Source: Prostheceraeus crozeri (lineage: Eukaryota; Platyhelminthes; Polycladida; Euryleptidae). Taken from it: a stretch of DNA of 64,000 bases. Below are positions 46,517 through 55,547 of the stretch, piece by piece. The notes under the pieces were generated by a model. It had not been told where the DNA came from. It made no database searches and saw nothing but the letters and a program-made list of their open reading frames with translations. The DNA lies in the NCBI GenBank assembly GCA_907163375.1, contig CAJQUW010001101.1:62001-126000 (forward strand). The letters run 5' to 3'. Positions within the stretch are counted from its first letter, which is position 1. Each line of letters starts with the position of its first letter. Position numbers and translations under genes: made by a program.

Positions 46517-46771
46517 TTAAAGAATCAAATTAAGTATCAGATCTTCTATTTTGGATAAACTTTGTGGTGAGATGAACGATATAATGCCGCTAGCAGCGCA
46601 TTCTTCAATAGAAGGCCACTTACGATGGCATCTCTCAAACTCATGCTTCGTATATTTCCAAACTTGCTTTAGTCGATCTTTCTTCATGTCATAAAGAACC
46701 TCGATAGATGGAAAGTAACTGGGAACTGGCTTTGAAGTGACTTTGAAACTCGCCAGGTGTTGGACAATAAA
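46517..46771 (-). pseudogene. unrecognised protein relic, 84 codons, no start codon
   Basis: Between a TGA at 46,772 and a TAA at 46,517 the minus strand codes an uninterrupted, strongly protein-like run: SFKVTSKPVPSYFPSIEVL, then MKKDRLKQVWKYTKHEFER and KWPSIEECAASGIISFIS. There is no good start codon, so it is either a terminal exon or, more likely, the surviving end of a transposon protein. GTAAGT occurs inside it (at about 46,622) but the frame continues past it. I do not recognise the family. Confidence 0.4.
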
Positions 46772-49316
46772 TCAAGGAAAACTCATGAAAGCAGCCATGA
46801 AGTGCCAAAAATTGAAACATTTATACAGTTCGCTTATTTGCTCGAAATATTTCACTTCCACTACCACACTGAGTTGAGATTTCTGTTTTCAAATCATCAG
46901 GAAATTATGTAAAATAGAAAAAACTGCGGAAATGCATATCTTTCAGTCACAGTTTCCATATTGTCCATTAATGATTACGAACGAGAGCAAATCGAATGCA
47001 GATAATTGGCAAAGTTTCTTACGCATGAATTTTCGAAGTAAAAAACTAATAAGTTACCGGCATTTTCTTTCCACAGTGACAACTTCAGGAGGATTATCAT
47101 TATCAAGTAACATACCATAAAGTCTCGTGGTTGGATAGAAAGATGTCTTCAGACGTCAACAATTACAGCGCAAAACTTCCTTGCAGCCATAGACGGTATG
47201 TTTCGCCCTCCAAGGGCTCGTCAATACGGCTCGGAATGGCCCAATCTAGCACAATATGTCTAAAATGGTTGAACATGCTGAATGACTGTACCACGGACTG
47301 CTGTGTTAACTTATCCTGTCTTTACTGTGCGGCTAGTCATTCCAAGTCGTACTGACGAGCCACTGTAAGCCGAATCGCAGCGTCTACAGCTGCCAAGGAG
47401 GCTTTGTGCTTAAATCGTTCAAGTATTAGGACATCATTACATCATTGGAGTGTTTTGAATGAATTCACAGCAATCTGCAAGCGACGCACGACTATTTTTC
47501 CTATCCCTATAAGGCATCGAAATTTTCTTTTTGCCCACTTAATAAGTTATTGCACGTGCCATCGTTTTGAATCAGTTTGCACTTCTAGCTAAGTGATGCG
47601 GTTAAATAATCTGATTCTGTGAATACATGTGTTTAGTTCCTAGCAGGTAAGCCAGTATTTCTATGGTTTCGCCTACTGTGTCCACAACACATTAAAATTT
47701 ACCAGTAAGTCATCGGCATTGCCTGTGATGTGATAGCATATGAAGCTGGCTCGATTGACAGAAAGGCTACTATAGCACACCATACATGTGAATTAAGCGA
47801 TTGAGTAATTTGCTAAATATACATATTTGAGACAAGAATAAGAAAGTACGGAATTGAGAGAAAATAAGTAAAAGTAGGAAGACTTCGATAAAAAGTAGGC
47901 AAAAGTAGGATCACTAGGATGCCATATTTGCTTTGAAGGCTTTGAAGGAGCTGTTCAAAGAAAAATTGAGGATGAAGATTGCTCATTCAAGGCAGAGTGA
48001 GATCCCTGCAAGAGTGGGGCGCAAGACTCATTCCGGTCAGCAATTTCAGTCTTGAATCTCATTCAACCGGTCAGAAATCATCACAGTTTGTGAAACTGAA
48101 TGAAAACCTGATGAACTCTAACACACCTACATCTGTCGCTTACAAGCTTGTTGACCACAGCGATGATAATATCCACAAATATTTCAGCTTTGTCACAGAC
48201 ATTCAAACCGATTTGAAAAGTTTTCTTTAAAATACTCGTTGAACTCTGCCAGTCAAATCATTCCTGACTCGAGCGACATCCACAAAGTCAGCTAAGTGAT
48301 ATGACAAGGCGAAATTCTTATTATCAGCTTTGACAAATGGAGTTTTGATAGTGTCCGTTATCACATGGAGAACAACATCAGCGGTCACTCAGTCTCGTCT
48401 CAACGAACCGATGAAAAGTAGTCGCGCAAGCTCTCTGGAAAGCTTCACTCCCCTGAGAATTCTCTCAAGACTGACGCGGCGCAGGTGGATGAAAACTTAT
48501 CAATCCGACTTTAATGATGTAGATTTCAGATATAAAATGCTGCTTACAATGATAAATGAAGATAGACGAGCGGTTTGCATATTATACAACTTCGTGAAGC
48601 AATGAAAGCCTCGAAACTAATATTCAACATGAAGAAATTACGACTTCTTGTAGAAAAGTTACAACCGATGGAACGTCGCATGCACGCCAGGGCTGTGCAA
48701 AATAAATCGGGAATTCAATGGATCTATTTGAAAATTCAACATCACATTAGCAAATCTTGAGAAGTGGCGAATGGCAGTTTCATTTGAGGAGGCATGGGAG
48801 GCGATACCACGGATCAGGGATAGGAAAGAATTGATTGGAATTTTTGTTATTGAATTATATTGAACCTATATTACCAATCAATTAATTTCAACTGGTGACT
48901 ACAGCAATAATTTGATAACAAATTAATTGTAAAATGTCATGAAAAGGTCAGAGTTCGGAGTACTAATTAATGGCGTGATTGCTAACTTTTCAATGAATTG
49001 AACAATTCATATTTCAAGTGTAGACTGTGTGACGTAGGCCTCATTTTTTTGCATGAACATTATCATCATAACCTTGATAATACATCAGTATTGTATGCAT
49101 CAAGAGAGAAAATGAACACAAACCATGAGGTCAGATTAAACTTAAACTCAGGACATTGAAACATCGAATCTAAAAACTCGATTAAATCACACATGACGAA
49201 TAGATGAGGTGAAGCAAACAACCTCGACGACTATTCTAGAATTGCCTGTCCATGATGTAGATTTCGAAGGTCATCAGGAGTCCATGTGTTGCGTTCGATT
49301 GTGAAAAACTAGACAG
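46772..49316. other. unassigned DNA with scattered coding-like relics
   Basis: The minus strand at 47,130-47,300 holds VLDWAIPSRIDEPLEGETYR, and plus-strand frames at 47,979-48,230 and 48,330-48,605 look partly protein-like. No domain is identified. CAGGGCTGTGC at 48,690 looks like a transposon end without a partner. Confidence 0.35.
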
Positions 49317-50060
49317 CAGGGTGGCCGGATAAAATTCTTGAAAAATCGTGGATATCCGTGGATGGACTTTATTAAATTTCGTGTATCCCCGCGTTTATCA
49401 TAGTGTATAATAGTTACATAATAGCAGCATAAAGCTGGTTTCCGCTACATAATTCGTTAGAAAGAAGCCTAATATAGTCGTTGTCTTTTCAGACAAAGTT
49501 CGACCTCTCTTTTCTTATTTTTCCACTTTCTGTATACTTTCTGCTCATGCATTATCACGCTTTTCATGGCAAGTATTATTTACTGTTTTTTTCATTGTCA
49601 TATGATATACGCATATCAATCAATAAGATACACAAATTCATTTCTCATGTATCTTCATTTGATTTTATTCCTAAAATTCACTCACTTTTCGGAATTCCAA
49701 ATCCATGGACAACTCAAAAACGATTCTCGCATGAGTTGGCTACAAAATGCAGCTAACTTAAGTTAAAAGGGGTAAAAGGAGTTTCATTGTATGAAGGGAA
49801 AGTATTCAACTGTGTTCTACTACAAAAATTGCATGCATTATGTTTTATTATTCCCTGTAGTTTGATTCGATTAGAACATTCGGTGCCCGGCTGTCCTTCT
49901 AAAGTTAGAGCATACGTTTATTGCTTTCCCGACTAAGGTCGCCATATTTGAATTGGAATTGCATCAAGTTGCACCGTCCATTTCCTTCCAATTTTAGTTA
50001 AGGAGGATTATTTTAAAATTGCATTCTTTATTAATATTATTATATATAACGGATATTCAC

Positions 50061-50270
50061 AAACATGCTTCAGTAGACAGGCTACCATCATCAGCGACAA
50101 CGATCACTAACCAATGATGCAATATATCATCAGGACTTGCTTGTTGATTATTGTTTATATCACTATTATGTTATTATTCATTACATAAGCAATTATTTTA
50201 AACTAACTTGCATAATTGCTTACTGATCGCTGTTACTGATGATGGTAGCTTGTCTACTGAAACATGTTTG
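50061..50270. repeat. inverted repeat with hammerhead-like cores (Penelope-like)
   Basis: The right arm (50,223-50,270) has CTGATGATGGTAGCTTG, then TCTACTGAAACATG and AATAAAAT. The left arm (50,061-50,106) is its inverted copy with GAAG in place of GAAA. CTGATGA plus a GTAG-CTAC stem and GAAA matches the hammerhead core order, although stem II is imperfect. Head-to-head or tail-to-tail copies are a known arrangement for Penelope-like insertions. Confidence 0.55.
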
Positions 50271-50312
50271 TTAATAAAATGCCAAAAGCTTACGGCTTCT
50301 ATCTGTCTAGAC

Positions 50313-51050
50313 CAGTGGTTCTGAAACGGGGGAAATTTCTTCAGAAACATTCTTCCCCATGCGTTCCTGGATGTCATGAATAATTTTATTCTCAACAATG
50401 ACAGCAAGAATCAAAGGGAAAGACAGGTGTTGATAAAAGCTGACTGTTGGTCGAACCTTGATTAAACTATTTTGATACTGAGTGAATGTATCGCATCCGT
50501 TAATTGTTGACACCAAAACATGCAGAGCTAATTAAGAGTGATGAATGGTTTGTAGACAACTAATATCATTTATCTATTTATTTATTTATTTTAGTTCCCC
50601 ATGGATCCCAACACATTGGGGTGGGGCAAAACCATTACAAATAAAGAAAAACAATGTCAATGAAACTAGTTGATAACACTTGGTCCTACGTCCAGTTCGC
50701 AATTCTTCACCATTCATCTATGTCCTGCGCGATCTTCCACTCGATGATGTCCTTCTATGATGTTTATGATGCCTACTGTATACAGTAGCACATAATTAGC
50801 AATTAGGCATCATACATCATATAATAATCTGACAATAATATAATGTAAAATTACTTTACTTCATGATGAGCTTTAATTTTAATTTCAATTTAGGCCTAAA
50901 ATAATCGCTAACAATATAATGATAGTTTAACTCAAGCTTCATATTAAATACATGCGATATTTTACAATTACATCGAACTTATCAGACTAGAAAATAAAGG
51001 GAATTCATTTACGCAGAGGGAATTGGGGCAAAAAAGGTTAAGAATTACTG
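50313..51050. mobile_element. non-autonomous hAT element with exact 8-bp target duplication
   Basis: The left end CAGTGGTTCTGAAAC and the minus-strand reading of the right end CAGTAATTCTTAACC are alike, and CAGTGGTTCTCAA-type ends are well known in hAT families. GTCTAGAC flanks both sides exactly (50,305-50,312 and 51,051-51,058). At 738 bp with no transposase it cannot move itself. A retroposon-like tail (TTTA repeats from about 50,573, then GTTCCCCATGGATCCC) and the palindrome CTACTGTATACAGTAG near 50,773 lie inside. Confidence 0.85.
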
Positions 51051-51261
51051 GTCTAGACCATATTTATTGTGCTGTTTAGATCTTATGAGTATATTCCACC
51101 TTTTCATGAAATCAGAAAATATATTAGCACAGCACAGTTAAAATCTTCAAAGTGTAGTAAATGTCTCTTCCAACTACTTGCTGCTTTTGAATGTCGTGTA
51201 TCATACATAAATTCGCGTATAATCGTGTATATTCGTGTACTTTGCATATGCGGCCATCCTG

Positions 51262-51859
51262 AGACAATCAATTTAGTTGATTTGTTAATGTTGAACTACA
51301 CAAAATGCAATTGTCACCATTCAATCATAAAACACCATTGAATAAACTCATCTTGAAAAAATTATCTTCTTCTGAAAAAATTAGAGCACTTTCCTTCAAA
51401 ATACAATTGATCTCATTTCATGATCTTCCAAGTGAGAATGAAGCAATGTAACCGCTTTAATACAGAAACTTTCTCACTTTTCTACTTAAGCAAGAATGAA
51501 CCAAAATGAAAGCTGTAGTTATCAACTCCAAGAAAATTTGTATCCCATCTAGTCCATCTATTTGTCCATTATATAACACTACATGATTTATATGTCCATC
51601 TAGTGTCGAGGGAAGTTTACCCCAGACGCGTGGGTGTCCTCAGTATCGAAAAAAGTAAAAACCACACTAGTAGGGAAGAATGTTTTTCGAGCTTTCGACT
51701 GTCCTCCAGACGATCATAATCATGAAATGAATGACAGTGAGCAAACAGTTACACCTACACGCACTCGAAAAGACAAAAATGAAGAAGTTAGCAGGTAAGA
51801 AAAGAACAGAGTGCCGACACAGGAGGGGTAGAATGACATGTGCAAGGCGGTTCAGACAT
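51262..51859. other. unassigned DNA
   Basis: Nothing recognised. A minus-strand hydrophobic frame at 51,667-51,936 overlaps the next exon in a different frame and is a shadow. Confidence 0.4.
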
Positions 51860-51973
51860 TTAAGATGAAACATTTCCAACACCGCGAACAACGAGATTAG
51901 CAATATGAGTATTGACATTAATGAGCAACTCGGCATTCTCTGATTGCAGATTCATGTTTTGACTTGACAAACA
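51860..51973 (-). CDS. candidate terminal coiled-coil exon, 37 residues plus stop
   Basis: After an AG at 51,974 the minus strand reads CLSSQNMNLQSENAELLINV, then NTHIANLVVRGVGNVSS and a TAA. Phase 0 matches the end of the 80-residue exon 74 bp upstream, so the two join as LVVQQEK then CLSSQ. If this is the real terminus, the 52-kb exons end here and the 22-44 kb exons are a second gene. Alternatively an unseen donor within it continues the chain. The acceptor tract is weak. Confidence 0.4.
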   Translation of the reverse strand, partial: CLSSQNMNLQSENAELLINVNTHIANLVVRGVGNVSS

Positions 51974-52047
51974 CTGACATCATCTGATCCGATATCTTCA
52001 AGTGATAATGAAAAAAGAAAACATTGACAATACACACAATCACTTAC

Positions 52048-52287
52048 TTTTTCTTGTTGAACTACTAGAGCAGCTGTTTCACTTTGTTCCTGTACGTTCT
52101 TCTCGGCGTTGTAAAGACGCGAGCGCAGTTCTTCTAGCTGTCGTGTAAGTGCCTCACATTCGTCTTGTGTGGAACGCTCTCGTTGTTTGGAGCCCATTAG
52201 CCAAGCATTGGCCTCGCTGAGAGCCATTTTCTTAGCACGAGCATCAGACAATGCAGTGTCACGCTGTTGCTGCATTGTCGAGAGTTT
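52048..52287 (-). CDS. coiled-coil exon, 80 residues, host gene unknown
   Basis: The minus-strand acceptor TTCTGTTTTCAG and donor GTAAGT are both near consensus. The 240-bp exon is phase 0 at both ends and codes KLSTMQQQRDTALSDARAKK, then MALSEANAWLMGSKQRER, and ends EQSETAALVVQQEK. LTRQLEELRSRLYNAEKNV in the middle is classic heptad coiled coil. No family-specific motif is visible. Upstream exons beyond 52.3 kb were not found. Confidence 0.75.
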
Positions 52288-52551
52288 CTGAAAACAGAAT
52301 TTGACATTTTCTCACATGAATCATTTTTCAAATGAAACGTCAAAAAGCTACTGTAGTTGCATTACAACCCATTCAACTGCAATTGCGGGCATTCCGGGCA
52401 TTGTATGAGGACATGAGAGATGCCATCAGAATTGCGTTAATGTTTTATCTTTCGTTAGCAAATTTTCTGCCGTTGTGGATCGAAATGCTCCAAATTGGAT
52501 ACGTTTGGTATTAATCGGCTATAAATCTTATTCGTTCGGGGAGGAGAATCA

Positions 52552-52785
52552 TCCCAGCAGTCATTCATAATAGAATCTAATTATTACTAATAAGAATAAT
52601 TAATTGAAGTAGTCCTGATGAGGACTGAAAGCGCTATCCAATCCGTAGGTTTATCAATACAATGCTGTTGTAACCATAGGATTAACCAGTTCTCAAAAGA
52701 ACTCAATGGAGCTTTCTCATGGCAACGCATCAAAATTTGTCAGTTTTTGCCCAATGACTGGTAAAAATGGAATTACCGAAGCATG
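52552..52785 (+). repeat. dispersed repeat C, copy 2 (partner at 14.47 kb)
   Basis: It shares with 14,466-14,700 CAGCAGTCATTCATAATAG, AATTGAAGTAGTCCTGATG, GGAGCTTTCTCATGGCAACG and TGGTAAAAATGGAA. The hairpin here is AGTCC-TGATGA-GGACT. A 147-residue frame starting inside it (52,706-53,149) has no recognised domain. Confidence 0.75.
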
Positions 52786-53177
52786 CTACATGAAGTTTTG
52801 TCACCTCCAGGGAGTGCAGCTTGCACGCTGCCGATCCACCGAAACTCCCAACGACAGTTCAAGGGGAGATTTAATCACTGGAATCTTCACAGTCCACAGC
52901 AGAAGCTGCTGTGATAGACTACGAAGAATTCAGATACTGAGATACGTCCAGAAAGATGATTGTGTTCCTGCAACAAAGAGCTTCAATACCAGCTATCTCT
53001 TCTCTTCGGAGCTTTGGTCTGTAGACGAATCACTTGTAATTAATGCTTCTCCTAGGATAATGCAGACTCATCGCAACGTGAGAATTCGGTTCATTCATCA
53101 GTCTAATCTGCGAACCCAATTGCAAAACACTTCGACGCGGTGGCTCTGATTTTCCAAAGCAATGATCTCGCATGATG

Positions 53178-53400
53178 GCTTTAATCGTTGTGTTGAAATC
53201 AATGATTGTGTTGGTCGTTGTGTTGAAAGCAATGATTGTGTTGGTCGTTGTGTTGAAAGCAATGATTGTGTTGGTCGTTGTGTTGAAAGCAATGATTGTG
53301 CTGGTCGTTGCGTTGAAAGCAATGACTGAGTTGGTCATAATTTTGAAAATGCTGATTGAGGCAGTCGTCATGTTAAAAGCGACTAACGACTTCAGTGTTG
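53178..53400. repeat. 30-bp minisatellite, about 7 units
   Basis: Units of TTGGTCGTTGTGTTGAAAGC plus AATGATTGTG repeat every 30 bp. Units 2-4 are nearly identical and those to the right are progressively diverged. Repetitive frames on both strands (VLKAMIVLVV; FNTTTNTIIA) arise only because 30 is divisible by three. Confidence 0.92.
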
Positions 53401-54155
53401 TTTTGAGATGAAACTTATAAATTATTTTGCTTAAGTACAAGATGCATACTAACTTTTGAAAGAATTTTTCTGTGTTTTCCAATCGCTTTTTAAACGATAA
53501 TTTTGGCCAAAATATTCAGGAACGTGTCATTCCTTTACTATCTGTCAACTCCTCTCATAAAATGTGATAATTTATCATTTTATTACTTCAGATGAGTTCA
53601 TCGCCGCCTTTATTCTCAAATTTTAAACTTTGATGACGGATATATTTTCCGCATCTTCTGACGCAAATTTTCAGCCATAGCGCGATGAATGCACTATTAA
53701 ATTATTGACGTCAAACTCCAGGCCAGTGAAGGTCTCGCATCCTTTAGAAGTAATGACACGCTCCAACGATATAAATAACCGTACTGCTCGCTAATGCATC
53801 ACGAATAACTCGATCGCGCAGTATCTGAGGATAAAATAGAAACAGGGAGACAAAAGAATAACCATTTAGGTGAAGGGTTGCGCGCGATGATATCTAAAAA
53901 TAGCCTCCGATGAACCGCAACATGCGTCATACTTGACTGGGGAACCCTCACACCAACGAGAAAGGAGAGAGAGAAAATCCAAATTCTACCTTGTACAGGC
54001 GATGAACACGGAATAAAGGGATACTAAGGGGAAGGCTCGGAGCAAGATTAGAGTTGCTTTGCGTGCGTCTCCTCACACGTGCTACATACACGCGCGCGCA
54101 GCATTTCGAGAAGGATATATATTCAGCATGAGCATCTCCTTCTCTCTTCTCACAG
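53401..54155. other. presumed SPRED intron
   Basis: It ends in the strong acceptor CTTCTCTCTTCTCACAG at 54,155. No upstream SPRED exon (EVH1 or KIT-binding domain) was recognised. Confidence 0.5.
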
Positions 54156-54889
54156 ACTTCCCGATGCATACTCCAGGAGTATCTTCTCCAGTCGTCACTC
54201 GGCCCTCCACCTCATCGGTGTCCCGGCCCAGTCGAAGCAGCCGCTCCAGCAGCGGTGCAGGAGGTCCTCTGACCGAATCCGACTTCGAACAGCGCAAGTC
54301 GAGCAGCGGCAGTCAGCGTGTCTGTCGCTACTGCTTTCAGGGATACTCCGAGACAGATAACCGAAAAGGTGATTGTTCTGAAGCTCCAGATCCAACAGCG
54401 AATTATGTAGAGCTGGTTTCCTGTGTCTGTTGCGCCTCCTGGTTCGCCTATCACTGTTTTGCGGACGATGATGGCGATTATGAGCATCCGTGCGCTCCCT
54501 ATGCACCAGCTTCCACCCTCCATGATGATGGCGACGACCTAGACGGACCCTCACACAGCTGTGATATGAGCGGCGTGGACGAGAAAGCACTGAGCGACAC
54601 AGGAGCCCCGAAATCGTGGCGTAAATGGACTGTGATGAGTCTCCTTGCTGTATGTGTCCCATGTCTTTGCCTCTACTTCCCTCTCAGAGCCTGCCATCGA
54701 TGGGCGCTTCAACATCATATGGTGGGCGGCAAGCATGAAGCAGTCACAGCGAAGCGCTCCGATCTTCGACAACATTCAGCCATTTGCTCCGCCGCCTCCA
54801 AATACAGCGTGCCCGAAGAGAGGGACGAAGAGGAAGAAGAACCCGTTGTGATTGACGGAAGACTAAACATTGACTCTTCTGAAGCTTAA
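54156..54889 (+). CDS. SPRED-like: SPRED-like protein, last coding exon with Sprouty domain
   Basis: The exon follows a strong pyrimidine-tract acceptor and codes about 244 residues to a TAA. A Ser/Arg/Pro-rich linker leads into the Sprouty (SPR) domain: VCRYCFQGYSE, KGDCSEAPDPT, LVSCVCCASWFAYHCFADDD, YEHPC, then WTVMSLLAVCVPCLCLYFPL, RACHRW and GGKHEA. Vertebrate SPREDs have the same order. In that family the cysteine-rich domain targets membranes and the protein restrains Ras-MAPK signalling via neurofibromin. Differences: an acidic insert of about 30 residues after YEHPC, loss of most cysteines before GGKH, and a charged tail of about 48 residues. The EVH1 and KIT-binding regions are not in this exon. 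Family assignment is firm; SPRED rather than Sprouty rests on APDPT, GDYEHPC and PLRACH. Confidence 0.88.
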
Positions 54890-55394
54890 GAAATAGACTA
54901 AGTGAAGAACGCCCAGAAATCAGTGCCTCAACTTTGCCCCATCTCCACGTAAGTTGTTCATTTGTTCAAAACTCATCTGTATGTTCTCCTCGTTGAACCT
55001 TGTGAATATTAAGTTTTCATATCAGAGAATGTTGTACAAACTATCAACGAAGTATTTAAGAATTTTTATGTAAAAATGCTTTTGTGCAAAATGATTCTCC
55101 TTTCATGCGTTCAGCTATTATACGATAGTTTTATAGTCAAAGATAAAGACTGAGTCTGTTTCCTTCATCTGAGATATAAATGATCAGGTAACTGATTGAC
55201 TGCACACAATGCCACAGACCCACATTCCCAGAAATATCCATCAGAACGTCAATACACACTCATATCATCATTTCTACAAGTATAGCTGGAGCTGGGACTG
55301 CAAAAAGTGATATAATCCGACAAAATTATTCCCGTTTCACCGTAGAAGCATCGGCAATTGCTGTTCATTGAATGAAAATCAGTTAAAAAATATG
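54890..55394 (+). other. probable SPRED-like 3' UTR and flank
   Basis: AT-rich sequence follows the stop. No canonical AATAAA was found in the first 500 bases, so the 3' end is undefined. Confidence 0.35.
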
Positions 55395-55547
55395 TACAGG
55401 CCAAGGGTTTCGCGTATTCACGCTTCTTAAGGGGCAAAAGCTTGATTAGTCAATATAAAACCATAACACTGGCACAAGCACTTACAGTTTGAATTTTTTA
55501 ACATATGCTCCTGATTCAGCGTGAATACGCGAAACTTTGGGCCTGCA
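55395..55547. repeat. inverted repeat with GCG-CGC-GAAAC motif, hammerhead-like
   Basis: The arms at 55,395-55,423 and 55,519-55,547 both contain GCGTGAATACGCGAAAC when read outward. GCG and CGC can pair as a short stem next to GAAAC, the order seen in hammerhead stem II. The preceding box is CTGATTC on the right arm and CTTAAGAA on the left, so the CTGATGA core is eroded. Together with the units at 42.65 and 50.2 kb it suggests Penelope-like relics. Confidence 0.45.

Larger units (their letters stand above)
49317..51261. mobile_element. TIR element with CAGGGTGGCCG ends, carrying nested insertions
   Basis: The left end CAGGGTGGCCG at 49,317 and the minus-strand reading of the right end CAGGATGGCCG at 51,261 match at 10 of 11 bases, with CGTG-rich subterminal sequence on both sides. 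The abutting hexamers AGACAG and AGACAA suggest a slightly eroded duplication. Inside lie a Penelope-like inverted unit (50.06-50.27 kb) and a hAT element with its own 8-bp duplication (50.3-51.1 kb). Without those the host element would be about 1 kb. No transposase was seen. Confidence 0.65.

Noticed and set aside
53030-53482. Frames of 150, 79 and 74 residues over 53.0-53.5 kb
   Set aside because: Readings of the 30-bp minisatellite on both strands.
54079-54851. Other frames over the SPRED-like exon on both strands
   Set aside because: Shadows of the real frame; only the 54,156-54,889 frame gives the Sprouty domain.
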